From Cyclobacteriaceae bacterium (GTDB lineage Bacteria > Bacteroidota > Bacteroidia > Cytophagales > Cyclobacteriaceae): a stretch of DNA of 58,008 nucleotides. The DNA is taken from NCBI GenBank assembly GCA_947458585.1, contig CANGYY010000013.1, forward strand, positions 1-58,008. Reading direction: 5' to 3'. Below, one piece after another: positions 24,357-33,676 of this stretch. The first letter of the stretch is position 1. Every line of letters begins with the position of its first letter. Both the position numbers and the translations under genes were made by a program. The notes beneath the pieces are model-generated. The model had not been told where the DNA came from. It saw only the letters and a program-made list of their open reading frames with translations, and ran no database searches.

Positions 24357-27239
24357 TTATAGGGAATAACTCAACCGTAATAAGTAGAAACGGGGTCTTT
24401 GTGGAATATAGGGCTGACTTAAATCTCCATACGTTGCTCCTGCTACGGCACCTGGCATATTAAATGTACCTGATGCTTCTCTTGGTCCCGGATGGTAGTA
24501 TTCAGGGTTCCCTCCGTCTAGCAAATTCTTGTTTAGAATATTTTCTACACTCAAATCCAAGCGAAGCATCGGAAGTGTTTGTACTTTGAATCCTATATTT
24601 CCGTGAAGTATGAGGTATGGAGGTAAGGGTTTTCCAGTACCATCTAAACCAACATTTTTTGATGAGGTAGTATTTTTCCCGATTGGACGTTCGCTCACAT
24701 AATTGGCACGAATATTCAATACATTACTCAAAATACCCATGTGGGTTTGCTTGGTGATAGATAGGTTGACTCTATGACTTGCAATATCTCCTAAACGCAC
24801 CGGTACCTCGATTCCAGCATCTGCTGCAGCTTCAGTCAGTTGCGGATAAAAGTAGGTATGGTTGGCCTGAATGTTCCAATCCCTAGATTTAGGCTTGTAA
24901 TAAAAACCTGACATCAAGCCTAGGGTGCGGTATTTACCAATGTTGATATTTTGCCTTATCCCATTTCTGGTGGAGGAGGCTACGGCATTTTCAATCAGGT
25001 AGCCGAAGGCGTTGATATCCCAACCCAAACTTCCATTTCCAATATGGCCCAAATACTCAAGATTAAGGAAGTCAATGGATTCAGGTTGTAGCTTAGGATT
25101 AGGTGTTCTACCAGCTCCAGTGGAGTATCTGGTCAACTGAGACACATTTTGAAGACCTTTGGAATAGTTGAGTTTAAAAGTGGTATACTCCGAATTGTAT
25201 ATAGCAGACAAGCGGGGACTATTTGCCCAACCGAAACCACCAGTTCTTCTAATTCGGTTGTAGTCCACACGGTAACCACCACTCAAGAATATTTTTTCTC
25301 CAATGGTGTAGTTCGCTTGAATAAACGCACCAACGTCAATAATTGGGAACATATTACTTCCTCTTTCCTGGTTCGGAACGATTCCTAATTCTCTAGCTAG
25401 GGAAATCGTATCTTGTTTCGCTTCAAAGGCTTCTATACTCGGATAGTTGGTATCGTAATCGTTGTAAATCAAATAATCCCCTTGGGTTAAGGTACTTCTG
25501 AAGTCAATACCCGTAGAAAAATTAAGCCTTTCTCCATCATAGAATAGGCGGCTTTCGTTTCTAAACTGCTGGGCCTCGTAGTAGTAATACCTATTTTTCC
25601 ATCCATGTTTAAACATGGAATAGCTTGAGTAATCAATGATCTCTGTTCCAAAAACATTGTTCTTTGGAGTCACGGTTCTACCTGCAATCAATTGGGTAGG
25701 ATTCAGTAAATGCGCAAAGTGCAAATTCGCTCTCGGGTCTCCAAACGCGACAAAGTTGACTCGATTGGTTTCCTTACCTAAGCGGTGTAAGGCAAAGTTG
25801 GACAAGTTGGATATACTAATTTTTTCACTCAATTGGCGATCATACTGTGCATACACGGTGGTGTTTTCAGGGGACCAAATGGAACCATTTCTAGAGCCGG
25901 CCGCATCAATATCTTGATACAAACCAAACCCTTCGGTACGCTTCCAATGCCTAACCCCAAACAAAAAGTTATCCACCATCAATTTGGCACTAAAGAAGTA
26001 ATCGTCTGTATGATTAGAAAAACCGATAGGCGCACCGTTTACATTACTGGTATAGGCAATGCTGTCGAGCTTCCTGGCTTGAGTTATACCTGCAGGCGTC
26101 AGGGTCATGCTGGTGATGAGACCTGTGGTAGCATTCTTATTCACATTGTAATAAGGATGGGTCTGAGGTAGGTTGAACTTCTTCAGGTAGTCTTCGAAGG
26201 AATAAGAACCTGCTCTCCCTGTCATGTTCATTTTCGTATAAACCAGACTTTTAAGGTCATCCACTGAATAATCGAAAAAATCAGCAGAAGACATGTCATG
26301 TTCATCCGAACGGTAAATTCTTCCCGTAACTTGAAAAGCCGCACCAGTACCACGTAAACCCATGACAAGGTCGGAGGAATAGGTATTCAGATTCCCGACC
26401 TGTGAATTGCCATAAGCATAGAAACTTTTTGATTTCCCACTTCCTGATTTTACTTTCAACACGTGATCTACTGGTATCTCTTTGGGAGAATACGTAATCA
26501 CATTGATTGCCCCAATGAAGGCTCGAGGACCATACATGGTAGAAGAAGGTCCATACAAAATTTCTACTGCCTTGATATTCGCCAAAGGATATTGTCGAGA
26601 AATATAGGCCCAGTTGAGCCACAAATCATTCTCTTCTACTCCGTCCACCATAAAAAGGGTTCGTTCCGTATTTTCTTGACGAAAACCCATTTGATAAATA
26701 TTGGCTCCAGCCCCCGAAAAAGTTTTACTGATATCAAACCCTGGTAAATCACTTAGTACATCAATCAAATCCTTGTAACCTCTATCCATGATTTCCTCCT
26801 GGGTTACTAGCTTTACGGTAGCAGGTGCAGTATTCAAATCTTCTGCTTTTTTGGACACGGAGCTGACGGTCACTCCTACATTTTCACGCTTTACTTCATC
26901 AAAAATGGTTTCAAATACAATGTTTCTATAGCTAGAAACAAAATTGCTGTTGGAGTTAACGATTTGTTCGATGTATACTTTCGCGTCGTCCAATCTATCC
27001 TCCACGATGGCGGTAAGGGCAAGCAATTCTCTCGCCTTGTTGAGTTCAACTAGATTACCAAATCCTTGGTTGCGTACGCAGAGTTCAAGATTTCTTTTGA
27101 CGCTGGCAAAGTCACCAATATCATAACTATCTGAGCTAATTTCAACGGTATTGACATTGCATGCTCCATTTTGTGCGAAAGCAGGAGCACTACAAACAAG
27201 CACAAAGAGAAAGAAGAGGACACGGAGTGTATTTTTCAT
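24357..27239 (-). CDS. TonB-dependent outer-membrane receptor with N-terminal helical domain
   Basis: 960 aa. Signal peptide (about 1-22, SAPAFAQ), then an unusual N-terminal domain (about 25-115) that looks helical and TPR-like (KARELLALTAIVEDRLDDAKVYIEQIV) in place of the common carboxypeptidase-regulatory domain. The plug follows (about 135-250, with APATVKLVTQEEI, LSDLPGFD, MVDGVEE, VEILYGPSSTMYGPRAFIGAINVIT), then a beta-barrel that ends in the aromatic-rich RPRFYLLRLSYSL. The ligand is unknown. It is flanked within 30 bp by the WD40 protein and within 6 bp by the transporter, with no SusD partner. Confidence 0.88.
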   Translation of the reverse strand: MKNTLRVLFFLFVLVCSAPAFAQNGACNVNTVEISSDSYDIGDFASVKRNLELCVRNQGFGNLVELNKARELLALTAIVEDRLDDAKVYIEQIVNSNSNFVSSYRNIVFETIFDEVKRENVGVTVSSVSKKAEDLNTAPATVKLVTQEEIMDRGYKDLIDVLSDLPGFDISKTFSGAGANIYQMGFRQENTERTLFMVDGVEENDLWLNWAYISRQYPLANIKAVEILYGPSSTMYGPRAFIGAINVITYSPKEIPVDHVLKVKSGSGKSKSFYAYGNSQVGNLNTYSSDLVMGLRGTGAAFQVTGRIYRSDEHDMSSADFFDYSVDDLKSLVYTKMNMTGRAGSYSFEDYLKKFNLPQTHPYYNVNKNATTGLITSMTLTPAGITQARKLDSIAYTSNVNGAPIGFSNHTDDYFFSAKLMVDNFLFGVRHWKRTEGFGLYQDIDAAGSRNGSIWSPENTTVYAQYDRQLSEKISISNLSNFALHRLGKETNRVNFVAFGDPRANLHFAHLLNPTQLIAGRTVTPKNNVFGTEIIDYSSYSMFKHGWKNRYYYYEAQQFRNESRLFYDGERLNFSTGIDFRSTLTQGDYLIYNDYDTNYPSIEAFEAKQDTISLARELGIVPNQERGSNMFPIIDVGAFIQANYTIGEKIFLSGGYRVDYNRIRRTGGFGWANSPRLSAIYNSEYTTFKLNYSKGLQNVSQLTRYSTGAGRTPNPKLQPESIDFLNLEYLGHIGNGSLGWDINAFGYLIENAVASSTRNGIRQNINIGKYRTLGLMSGFYYKPKSRDWNIQANHTYFYPQLTEAAADAGIEVPVRLGDIASHRVNLSITKQTHMGILSNVLNIRANYVSERPIGKNTTSSKNVGLDGTGKPLPPYLILHGNIGFKVQTLPMLRLDLSVENILNKNLLDGGNPEYYHPGPREASGTFNMPGAVAGATYGDLSQPYIPQRPRFYLLRLSYSL

Positions 27240-27269
27240 AGGGTAGAAGTTCCTGAGCGGATACTGCGA

Positions 27270-29960
27270 TTATTTTTGAAGCAATTCATTAATTTCCAAT
27301 GGCCAAACCTTTAGCGTTCGGTCATTACTGATGGAATAGGCTGTTTTCTTTTTCTCATCGACAGTAAAGCCAGTGATCCAGCTTCGGTGTCCTTGAAACT
27401 TTATTCTGGAAGACACGCTTGTAGATAGCGCAATGTCCTTGTCAAAAACAAAGAAAATCAAGCCCCCATCAAATCCTGTACTTAACATCAACTCTGTTCC
27501 ATGAGCATAAGGCATCGTAACCAACTGACTAACTTTGGTCGCGTGAATGGTGAAGGACTCGGTAGTTTTTTGTTTGGTAGGGTCCACACTCCAGATATTC
27601 CCGTTTTCTAGGCCAAGCATCCAGCGTGAATGAATTACAGACCAAGCGGCACTGTGAATGGTACTCGATGCTTTCACCACCAATTCGGGGACGCCTGAGA
27701 CCAAATTAGTTTTATAGAACTCATTGCCTTCTATCCAAAATATTGGTTTTGTGAGATCATTTGTCAGTTGCTTACCCTGGTTATCCTTGATCGCTGTAAA
27801 CCCCTTCCCTTCTTGGTATTGGTAAACTACCGTGCTGCCATCTACTTGTTTGGCTATCCACAAATTATCTTGGCCAAAGGCCTTAAAAAACGCCTTGATT
27901 TGGCCCACTGGTAGTTTTGTGGCTAAGTCTCCGACGATTGCAGTGGAAAGATCTATCAAAAATAGTGAGCCTTTTATATCTGTACCAATGATTTCAGTGG
28001 CACTCAGAAACTCAAAGGATTTGATGTAACCTGTTTTGATAACAGCTTTTTCCGTCAAGCTTGGTTGGGTCGAATACACTCGTAATTCTCCATTGATGGT
28101 ATAAACGGCTAGTTTGTCTTTGGCCTGCGATAAGGCGAGCAGCTTGGCGGGAAAATTCAATTCCAAGTCCATCTCTGCTACTTTGGAGGAGTTTACACCA
28201 TTTAACAAGGCATTAAAAATGTCCGATTGAAGAGGAAAACCTCCATTACTTAGGTTTTTCTGGTAAGCTCCTTTGACCAATTCTATACCCCTTGCGAAAT
28301 CACGGTTGGCAAAATAACCCAAGGCCTCCAAAGCAGTGGCTCTCGCTTCCTGCTGGTTTCTAAGCCTTTCACTTTTTTCGAAATTATTTTTCGCATCAAT
28401 GGTGGCGTCATTTGCCAACTTTTCATTTTTCTGGGCCACATCTTTTGCAATGGATGCTTCTTGCTCCGATTTCTTGGCCAAAATCAAAGATTCAACTGCC
28501 ATGCCACGCTGAACTTCCGCTTCTGCCTGGGCACTTAGCGCTAGCAAGCGTTCAGCTTCTGCTTCTTGAAGCGCAGACTGCTCATTTTTTCTAGCATTTT
28601 CAGCTTCCTCGCGTTTTTGTTCTGCATTTTCACGAGCTTGATCGGCATCTACTTTGGCAACAATCGCAGCCTTTTGCTGCTCCACAGCAGAATTTCGTTC
28701 TAAATAAGCCAATAAGGCGGTAAATGAGGAAAGTAAAAAGGCAATACCCACAGCAATACTGATACGAACTGAGTTTTTGAGTAAACTAGCGCGCTTCTTT
28801 TGTTGAGTGCGGATCTGCTCCTGTACTTGATTTTGAGAAAGAAGTAAGAAACTAGAAAATTGCTCCTTGTCGATGTTATATTTCTCTTCCCAAGCATAGG
28901 TGATGAAAATTTCTTCCTTCAAGATAAGTGCTTGGTCTAAACGTTGCTTACCAAGAACAAGCCCTTTGCCTGAGAAAAATTCCACAGATATTTCTTCGAA
29001 GAGTTTATACTGTTTGAACGCTATTTCTTCGTTTTCAACCCAGCTATTCAACTTCTTCCATTCAATGGGATATTCGGGTATAAGCAAACGATAAGCCCCT
29101 CCTCTTTCCGATAAAATTTGATATTGAGCAGAGGTAGCTAAATTCAACAAGAAATCAAGTTCCTCTTTGGGCAACTTGCTGAATGATTGTAACTCAGTAC
29201 GGGGTAATTCAATAGGAATGGCACTCGTTCCATCCACATACATAAATGCCCTAAAAAAAGCTTGTATATTCTCTATCGAAACCTGGACACTAGCCACGGA
29301 AAGAAATTCAGACCCAATTTCGTCTAAAAATTGATCAAGCGAACTTTGATTTATCGTTTGGCTAGCCTCTTTCCCTAAGCCCTTACTTAAATTGTCTTTA
29401 AAAATTTGCGCAAAGAAAAGAAGTTTACCTAGACTCGCCCCTTTAGTTTGTCTACTACCTACAAAAAAATTAGAAAGTTCAGAAGTAAGTTGGTTTCCAA
29501 AAATACTTGCTAACCTTTCCTCTAACACCTTAGAAGCTAAATCAGCAGTGAATTCAGAAATAAACACACAGGACGAAAGAAAAGATTCTTTTCCTGGAAG
29601 ATCAAAAAATTGTTTGGTAAGTTGGTTAGGTAGAAGATAAACAACTTTTGTGGAAAATTCCTTTTCTTGGGAGGTCACCTGCGCTAACAAGTGGGTAATC
29701 ACCCCATCTGTTATTTTGGGAATTTCGATAAGGTGAATACCATTCAATTCTTTTACTTCATTTTTCCAGGTTTGAATTTCCAAAAGGTCCTTTTTCAAAC
29801 TTTTGGAAGCAAAAAAATCCGAAGCTGCTAACTCATCGATTAGAAAATCGTCAAAATAATGATCCTCCGTTTTTATCAAAAAAAGCAAGCCCTTCGCTTC
29901 CAATTGCAGGGTGATTTTTGATTTGAAATTGGTTAGTTCTACAGATACTCCCTTACTCAT
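27270..29960 (-). CDS. TM/coiled-coil/WD40 protein, STAND-like paralogue without a P-loop
   Basis: 896 aa. The N-terminal about 395 residues have no signal peptide and no Walker A motif. One TM helix lies at about 399-420, followed by a long Ala/Glu/Lys coiled coil (about 423-560) and a C-terminal WD40-type beta-propeller (about 600-890) ending with SNDRTLKVWPLEI. The layout copies that of the upstream STAND NTPase (TM, coiled coil, propeller), which suggests a diverged paralogue that lost nucleotide binding. If the N-terminus is cytoplasmic, the coiled coil and propeller are periplasmic. The gap to the upstream gene is 77 bp; the TonB-dependent receptor follows after 30 bp. Confidence 0.75.
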   Translation of the reverse strand: MSKGVSVELTNFKSKITLQLEAKGLLFLIKTEDHYFDDFLIDELAASDFFASKSLKKDLLEIQTWKNEVKELNGIHLIEIPKITDGVITHLLAQVTSQEKEFSTKVVYLLPNQLTKQFFDLPGKESFLSSCVFISEFTADLASKVLEERLASIFGNQLTSELSNFFVGSRQTKGASLGKLLFFAQIFKDNLSKGLGKEASQTINQSSLDQFLDEIGSEFLSVASVQVSIENIQAFFRAFMYVDGTSAIPIELPRTELQSFSKLPKEELDFLLNLATSAQYQILSERGGAYRLLIPEYPIEWKKLNSWVENEEIAFKQYKLFEEISVEFFSGKGLVLGKQRLDQALILKEEIFITYAWEEKYNIDKEQFSSFLLLSQNQVQEQIRTQQKKRASLLKNSVRISIAVGIAFLLSSFTALLAYLERNSAVEQQKAAIVAKVDADQARENAEQKREEAENARKNEQSALQEAEAERLLALSAQAEAEVQRGMAVESLILAKKSEQEASIAKDVAQKNEKLANDATIDAKNNFEKSERLRNQQEARATALEALGYFANRDFARGIELVKGAYQKNLSNGGFPLQSDIFNALLNGVNSSKVAEMDLELNFPAKLLALSQAKDKLAVYTINGELRVYSTQPSLTEKAVIKTGYIKSFEFLSATEIIGTDIKGSLFLIDLSTAIVGDLATKLPVGQIKAFFKAFGQDNLWIAKQVDGSTVVYQYQEGKGFTAIKDNQGKQLTNDLTKPIFWIEGNEFYKTNLVSGVPELVVKASSTIHSAAWSVIHSRWMLGLENGNIWSVDPTKQKTTESFTIHATKVSQLVTMPYAHGTELMLSTGFDGGLIFFVFDKDIALSTSVSSRIKFQGHRSWITGFTVDEKKKTAYSISNDRTLKVWPLEINELLQK

Positions 29961-30037
29961 TAGTAAAAATTTTAGTATTGTTTAGGTTGTCAACAATCAT
30001 AAATTCGTTTTATGATTAGATAATGCACCTATGTTAT

Positions 30038-33000
30038 TTATTTTTTTGAAGAAGAAAATATCTCATCGTATAACATCTCTGACCCAGTTTGCCAGGATTT
30101 AAGTTTTCCACTTTCATCCACAGTCAATAAGGTTTTGACTTTACCTGTTTGAACCAAAGCAAAATCCCAAATCCACTTATCAAATCCTTCAATTTTATAC
30201 AAGTAGTTTGCAATGTAGTCATTCCTCAATTTTTTGAGCTTTAAATCAAATATATTGGCTGTTTGGTCCAAGCTAGCAGAAAACAATTTTTCGGAGCTGG
30301 CATCATAAGCCAAACTGGTGATTCTAGTTTTATGTGCAGGAATGGTCAATTCTGTCTTGATACTAATGACATTCCCTAATCGTAGTGTTTTACACAAAAC
30401 AATTTCACCATTTTCCATCCCCAAGAATAAATTATCTCCTGAGCTTTTTGCGGCAGTAATGGAGATTTTCTTTAAGTCTGAGTTGATGGGTTGCCATTGT
30501 AGCGAAGCCATATCTAGGAGTACCAGTGTATTATCCTTACTGACTAGCAACAATTTTTCTTCGTTAAGCTTGAATACATTTTTGGCGGCTATACCTGTTA
30601 ACCGTACCGTACTGGCTGGCTTATTGACATCTACTTTGAGTACTTGTCCAGCTACCAAGAGAAAGACCCCTTTAGGACTCACAAGTACTTGCTCCACAAT
30701 TTGATTGGGTAAAAGGCCTACTTCTAGGACTTTATTTACTCCTGTACTTACATTAAACTGGAAAAGCTTACCATTTACTGTACCAATGATCAATTCGGTA
30801 TTGGACATGAATTCCAAGGAACGAATTCGGTCCCTACCAATAGAAAATCTGGAAAGTGACACATTGCCTTGATTGATGGGTAGCTTCGAATACAACAAAA
30901 TACCATCGTCGCCCCCAGCGGCTAGATTCCCTCCTGGAGAAATGCTGATTTTTCGAATACCACTTGGTAAAGAGCTAAGATCACTTGGGAAACCTATTAT
31001 GGTTCCATTGTCAACCATCTTTCTTCTGATTTCCAGCAATACCTGGTACAAATCATTGTTGGGAAGATCTGCCTCCTTAAATTCCAAAGAAGCCTTTCTG
31101 TAATTACCATAAGCATCCTTTACCTCAGTGAGGAGTTCCTTGAATTCATCTGCCTGGTAATCCTTTTTTTCAACTTGATTTCTCAAACTCAAAATGGAAT
31201 TCAATATTTCTTGATATTCACGCGCATTCTCCGCTTTCTTAGTCGCAATTTCTTTTGCTGCATCGGAAACTTTTAATTCACCTACAGTTTTGCTTAATTC
31301 TTTTTCCTTTTGATTTAACTCCTTATTGGTCTCCTGAATTTTAATCCGCTGTTGTTCGGCTTCATTTCGAGCGTTATTTGCTCTTTCTTTTTCTTCATCA
31401 GCACGCACTTTTTCGGAAAGTGCCAATTGTTCATTAGCTAATGCTACCTCGGTGGCTTTGGTAGCTTCCTGGTAAAGTAAATCTGCACGCTGCTTTTCTA
31501 GACGCGCTTTCTCTGTCTCCTTTTCTGCTTTTTCTCGTTCTTGTTGGGCAACTGCTTCTTGTCTTTTTGCATCAAACGCAAAAACTCCAATCACCAGTAA
31601 AATCACTAAACCGCCCAATAGTCCATAAATCCCTACTCTACGCAGCCGTTTAATCTTCTCTTTTTGCTCTTGCTCCTTTTTTAGAATCTCTTCTTGAAAC
31701 TTAACCTTACTGGTAAGCAGGTAAGCGATGGTTCGGTGATGATTGTCATCAAATTGTTTAGACCAAAGTTCATCCGGTTTTTGGAGTTCGTACCATTCCA
31801 AAGCTAAATCAAGATCTGGAGGCCTTAAATAATCTGTTAATCCTTTGTCAAAAAGCGTTGCTTTTTCACTTAGACCCTTGTACAAATCCTGAGATTCCTT
31901 CTCTTCTTTGATCCACTCCACCAAACGAGGCCAAAGTGGAATAAAATGCTCGCTTTTGATTTCAATCACTGCAGACCCAGAAAGCAAGGAATGATCCTTT
32001 ACCGCCAATCTCTCCTGAAAAGGAAGGATCACGTCTACTAAATAATGGAAAGAATGTTGAATCGATTGGAGTAGTGGGCTTAGCTCCAAAAGAGTAGACC
32101 CTGTCACTTGTAAAAAGTGATCTACGCGAATGGGTTTCCTAAGCTTTGATCCGTCTGGAACGACAGTGGTTTGCTTAAATAATTTCTCGATTAGTTTTTT
32201 TTCAGATTCCCCACAGGAATTAAAAAACGAATCTAATTTACTCTCATACAAAGATTCGCTAGAGATTTGAAGTAAGTCCTCAAGCCCAATTTCTTTCCGA
32301 TTCGTAGAATTTACTACTTCAATCGCCTCATTCAAAAAAAGCTTCAGTAAGGTTAGATTCTTTAAATCCTTTCCGAATTGGTTGTACAAATAATCCAAAC
32401 CATCCTTATGGATATTTTTTTTGGAGACTTGCAAAATGGCATTGACCACTTCAGAAAATTCCACTTTCCTAAATTGAGGCAGGTTGTACTGTGAAGCAGA
32501 CAACATCTCGTAAAAATGGCGGTATTCAAAAAGGCGGGACATGTACTCCGCTCTCAATACGATCAAAAAATAAACCGGAATGGTAGAATAGCTGGCACAT
32601 TTTCTGATATTTTGAATAAAGTTTTTTACCGTTTCGTCCCATTCATTTACATTCAGTGCTACTTCTCGAAGCTCAAATAAGTCTTCAAAATTGTCAATCA
32701 CCACTAGGGCATTGCATCCATTTTTTTGGGAGAATTTTGATAAACATGCATTTTTCAATCCTTCACTAGTCAATCGCATGGATTCGGTCAAAAAAACCTC
32801 GTCCTCCAATTTTGACTTACTTTGATCAATTCCAAGTTGGGCTATACCTGCCGATAGATTTTCTAGTGGAGTAATCCCTGGACGAATCGTAACTGATTTC
32901 CATTTTCTTCCTGCTATGCCTAAAAATCCTTTATTTAATTCTGGGAGTAATCCTTGTTTGATCAGGGTAGTTTTTCCTGATCCATTTTCTCCAATTAAAC

Positions 33001-33115
33001 CAACCAGTTGGGAGGATTGAAACAAACTTAGCAAATCAAATACCTGCCTATGTCTTCCCGCAAGAGACCCTGCACTACTTCCTAAAGCATCATTTTGGGA
33101 ATTTGAAATTTCCAT
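30038..33115 (-). CDS. STAND-type NTPase with TM, coiled coil and WD40 propeller
   Basis: 1025 aa. The N-terminal NTPase has Walker A GENGSGKT (42-49) and a Walker B-like LVVIDNFEDL (137-146), the pattern of nSTAND NTPases joined to WD40 repeats. Winged-helix-like and helical parts follow to about 480. A single TM helix is at about 494-514, then a long charged coiled coil (about 515-660), then a WD40-like propeller (about 700-1015, with SLAYDASSEKLFSASLDQTANIFDL). With the ATPase in the cytoplasm the propeller would be in the periplasm, as for an envelope sensor or signal transducer. It is the first gene of a four-gene unit, 291 bp after the injection-system cluster. Confidence 0.82.
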   Translation of the reverse strand: MEISNSQNDALGSSAGSLAGRHRQVFDLLSLFQSSQLVGLIGENGSGKTTLIKQGLLPELNKGFLGIAGRKWKSVTIRPGITPLENLSAGIAQLGIDQSKSKLEDEVFLTESMRLTSEGLKNACLSKFSQKNGCNALVVIDNFEDLFELREVALNVNEWDETVKNFIQNIRKCASYSTIPVYFLIVLRAEYMSRLFEYRHFYEMLSASQYNLPQFRKVEFSEVVNAILQVSKKNIHKDGLDYLYNQFGKDLKNLTLLKLFLNEAIEVVNSTNRKEIGLEDLLQISSESLYESKLDSFFNSCGESEKKLIEKLFKQTTVVPDGSKLRKPIRVDHFLQVTGSTLLELSPLLQSIQHSFHYLVDVILPFQERLAVKDHSLLSGSAVIEIKSEHFIPLWPRLVEWIKEEKESQDLYKGLSEKATLFDKGLTDYLRPPDLDLALEWYELQKPDELWSKQFDDNHHRTIAYLLTSKVKFQEEILKKEQEQKEKIKRLRRVGIYGLLGGLVILLVIGVFAFDAKRQEAVAQQEREKAEKETEKARLEKQRADLLYQEATKATEVALANEQLALSEKVRADEEKERANNARNEAEQQRIKIQETNKELNQKEKELSKTVGELKVSDAAKEIATKKAENAREYQEILNSILSLRNQVEKKDYQADEFKELLTEVKDAYGNYRKASLEFKEADLPNNDLYQVLLEIRRKMVDNGTIIGFPSDLSSLPSGIRKISISPGGNLAAGGDDGILLYSKLPINQGNVSLSRFSIGRDRIRSLEFMSNTELIIGTVNGKLFQFNVSTGVNKVLEVGLLPNQIVEQVLVSPKGVFLLVAGQVLKVDVNKPASTVRLTGIAAKNVFKLNEEKLLLVSKDNTLVLLDMASLQWQPINSDLKKISITAAKSSGDNLFLGMENGEIVLCKTLRLGNVISIKTELTIPAHKTRITSLAYDASSEKLFSASLDQTANIFDLKLKKLRNDYIANYLYKIEGFDKWIWDFALVQTGKVKTLLTVDESGKLKSWQTGSEMLYDEIFSSSKK

Positions 33116-33183
33116 AAAACTTAATCTTGGATTTGAATACTATGCTTTACTTGATAAATGAATTTGACAATTAAATAGAAAAA

Positions 33184-33207
33184 TTATACAAAACTATACT
33201 TGTATAA
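33184..33207 (-). promoter_or_regulatory. Perfect inverted repeat overlapping a -7 element
   Basis: TTATACAA, 8-nt spacer, TTGTATAA: perfect 8-bp arms. Inside it, on the minus strand at 33189-33196, is TAGTTTTG, an exact TAnnTTTG -7 match about 75 bp before the STAND NTPase start. An operator that blocks or positions polymerase is the simplest reading. The rest of the 33116-33406 gap is AT-rich; apart from an A9 run at 33353-33361 (a T tract on the minus strand with only a weak stem before it), I see no gene or other element there. Confidence 0.45.
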
Positions 33208-33406
33208 AATACTATAATTGGAATAAGCGAAGCAGGAAAAGGGCAAGACTTATTGAGGGTGAGAACGTACTTTACACTTTTCCTTGAATGTAGCGAGTAC
33301 AGGAAAGAAATCCTAAAAAATTCCTTGTAGAATTAACTAAACAAGGGAGAAAAAAAAAGCGACCAATTTAAGCGTTAGGCAAACGGCGAAAAAATAAAGG
33401 GTCTTT

Positions 33407-33676
33407 CTACTTGAATTTCTGAATTAAGAGATGAATTAAAAATCGTAGTATATACAAGGCAATCATAATCCCAAACCAAACGGAAAAGGAAAGTTGAGCT
33501 AGATAGATCTCATCCAAAGGACTCAGATAGGGTGTTGCCGCCTTCAGGTCCATTTCTGCCATCACGGGAAAGCAAATCCAAATCGAACAATAGGAAAGCA
33601 GTATAAAATACCGGATCTCTCTTGCCAGTATTTTATTTGGAAGTTTTCCAACTTTTTTTACTTGCTGCTCTATCAT
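33407..33676 (-). CDS. Small two-TM membrane protein
   Basis: 89 aa with two hydrophobic helices (about 25-41 and 64-86) and a basic N-terminus (KKVGKLPNK) and C-terminus (IQKFK). No family is recognised. Its ATG overlaps the stop of the GH18-like gene by 4 bp (33673-33676), so it is translationally coupled and closes the main cluster. Both ends being basic suggests both termini are cytoplasmic. A role as a small subunit of a membrane complex with the GH18-like and DUF4407 proteins is inference. Confidence 0.6.
   Translation of the reverse strand: MIEQQVKKVGKLPNKILAREIRYFILLSYCSIWICFPVMAEMDLKAATPYLSPLDEIYLAQLSFSVWFGIMIALYILRFLIHLLIQKFK

Noticed and set aside
33208..33406. Terminator for the cluster at the A9 run near 33353
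   Set aside because: On the minus strand there is a T9 tract but only a 4-bp stem before it, which is too weak to call.
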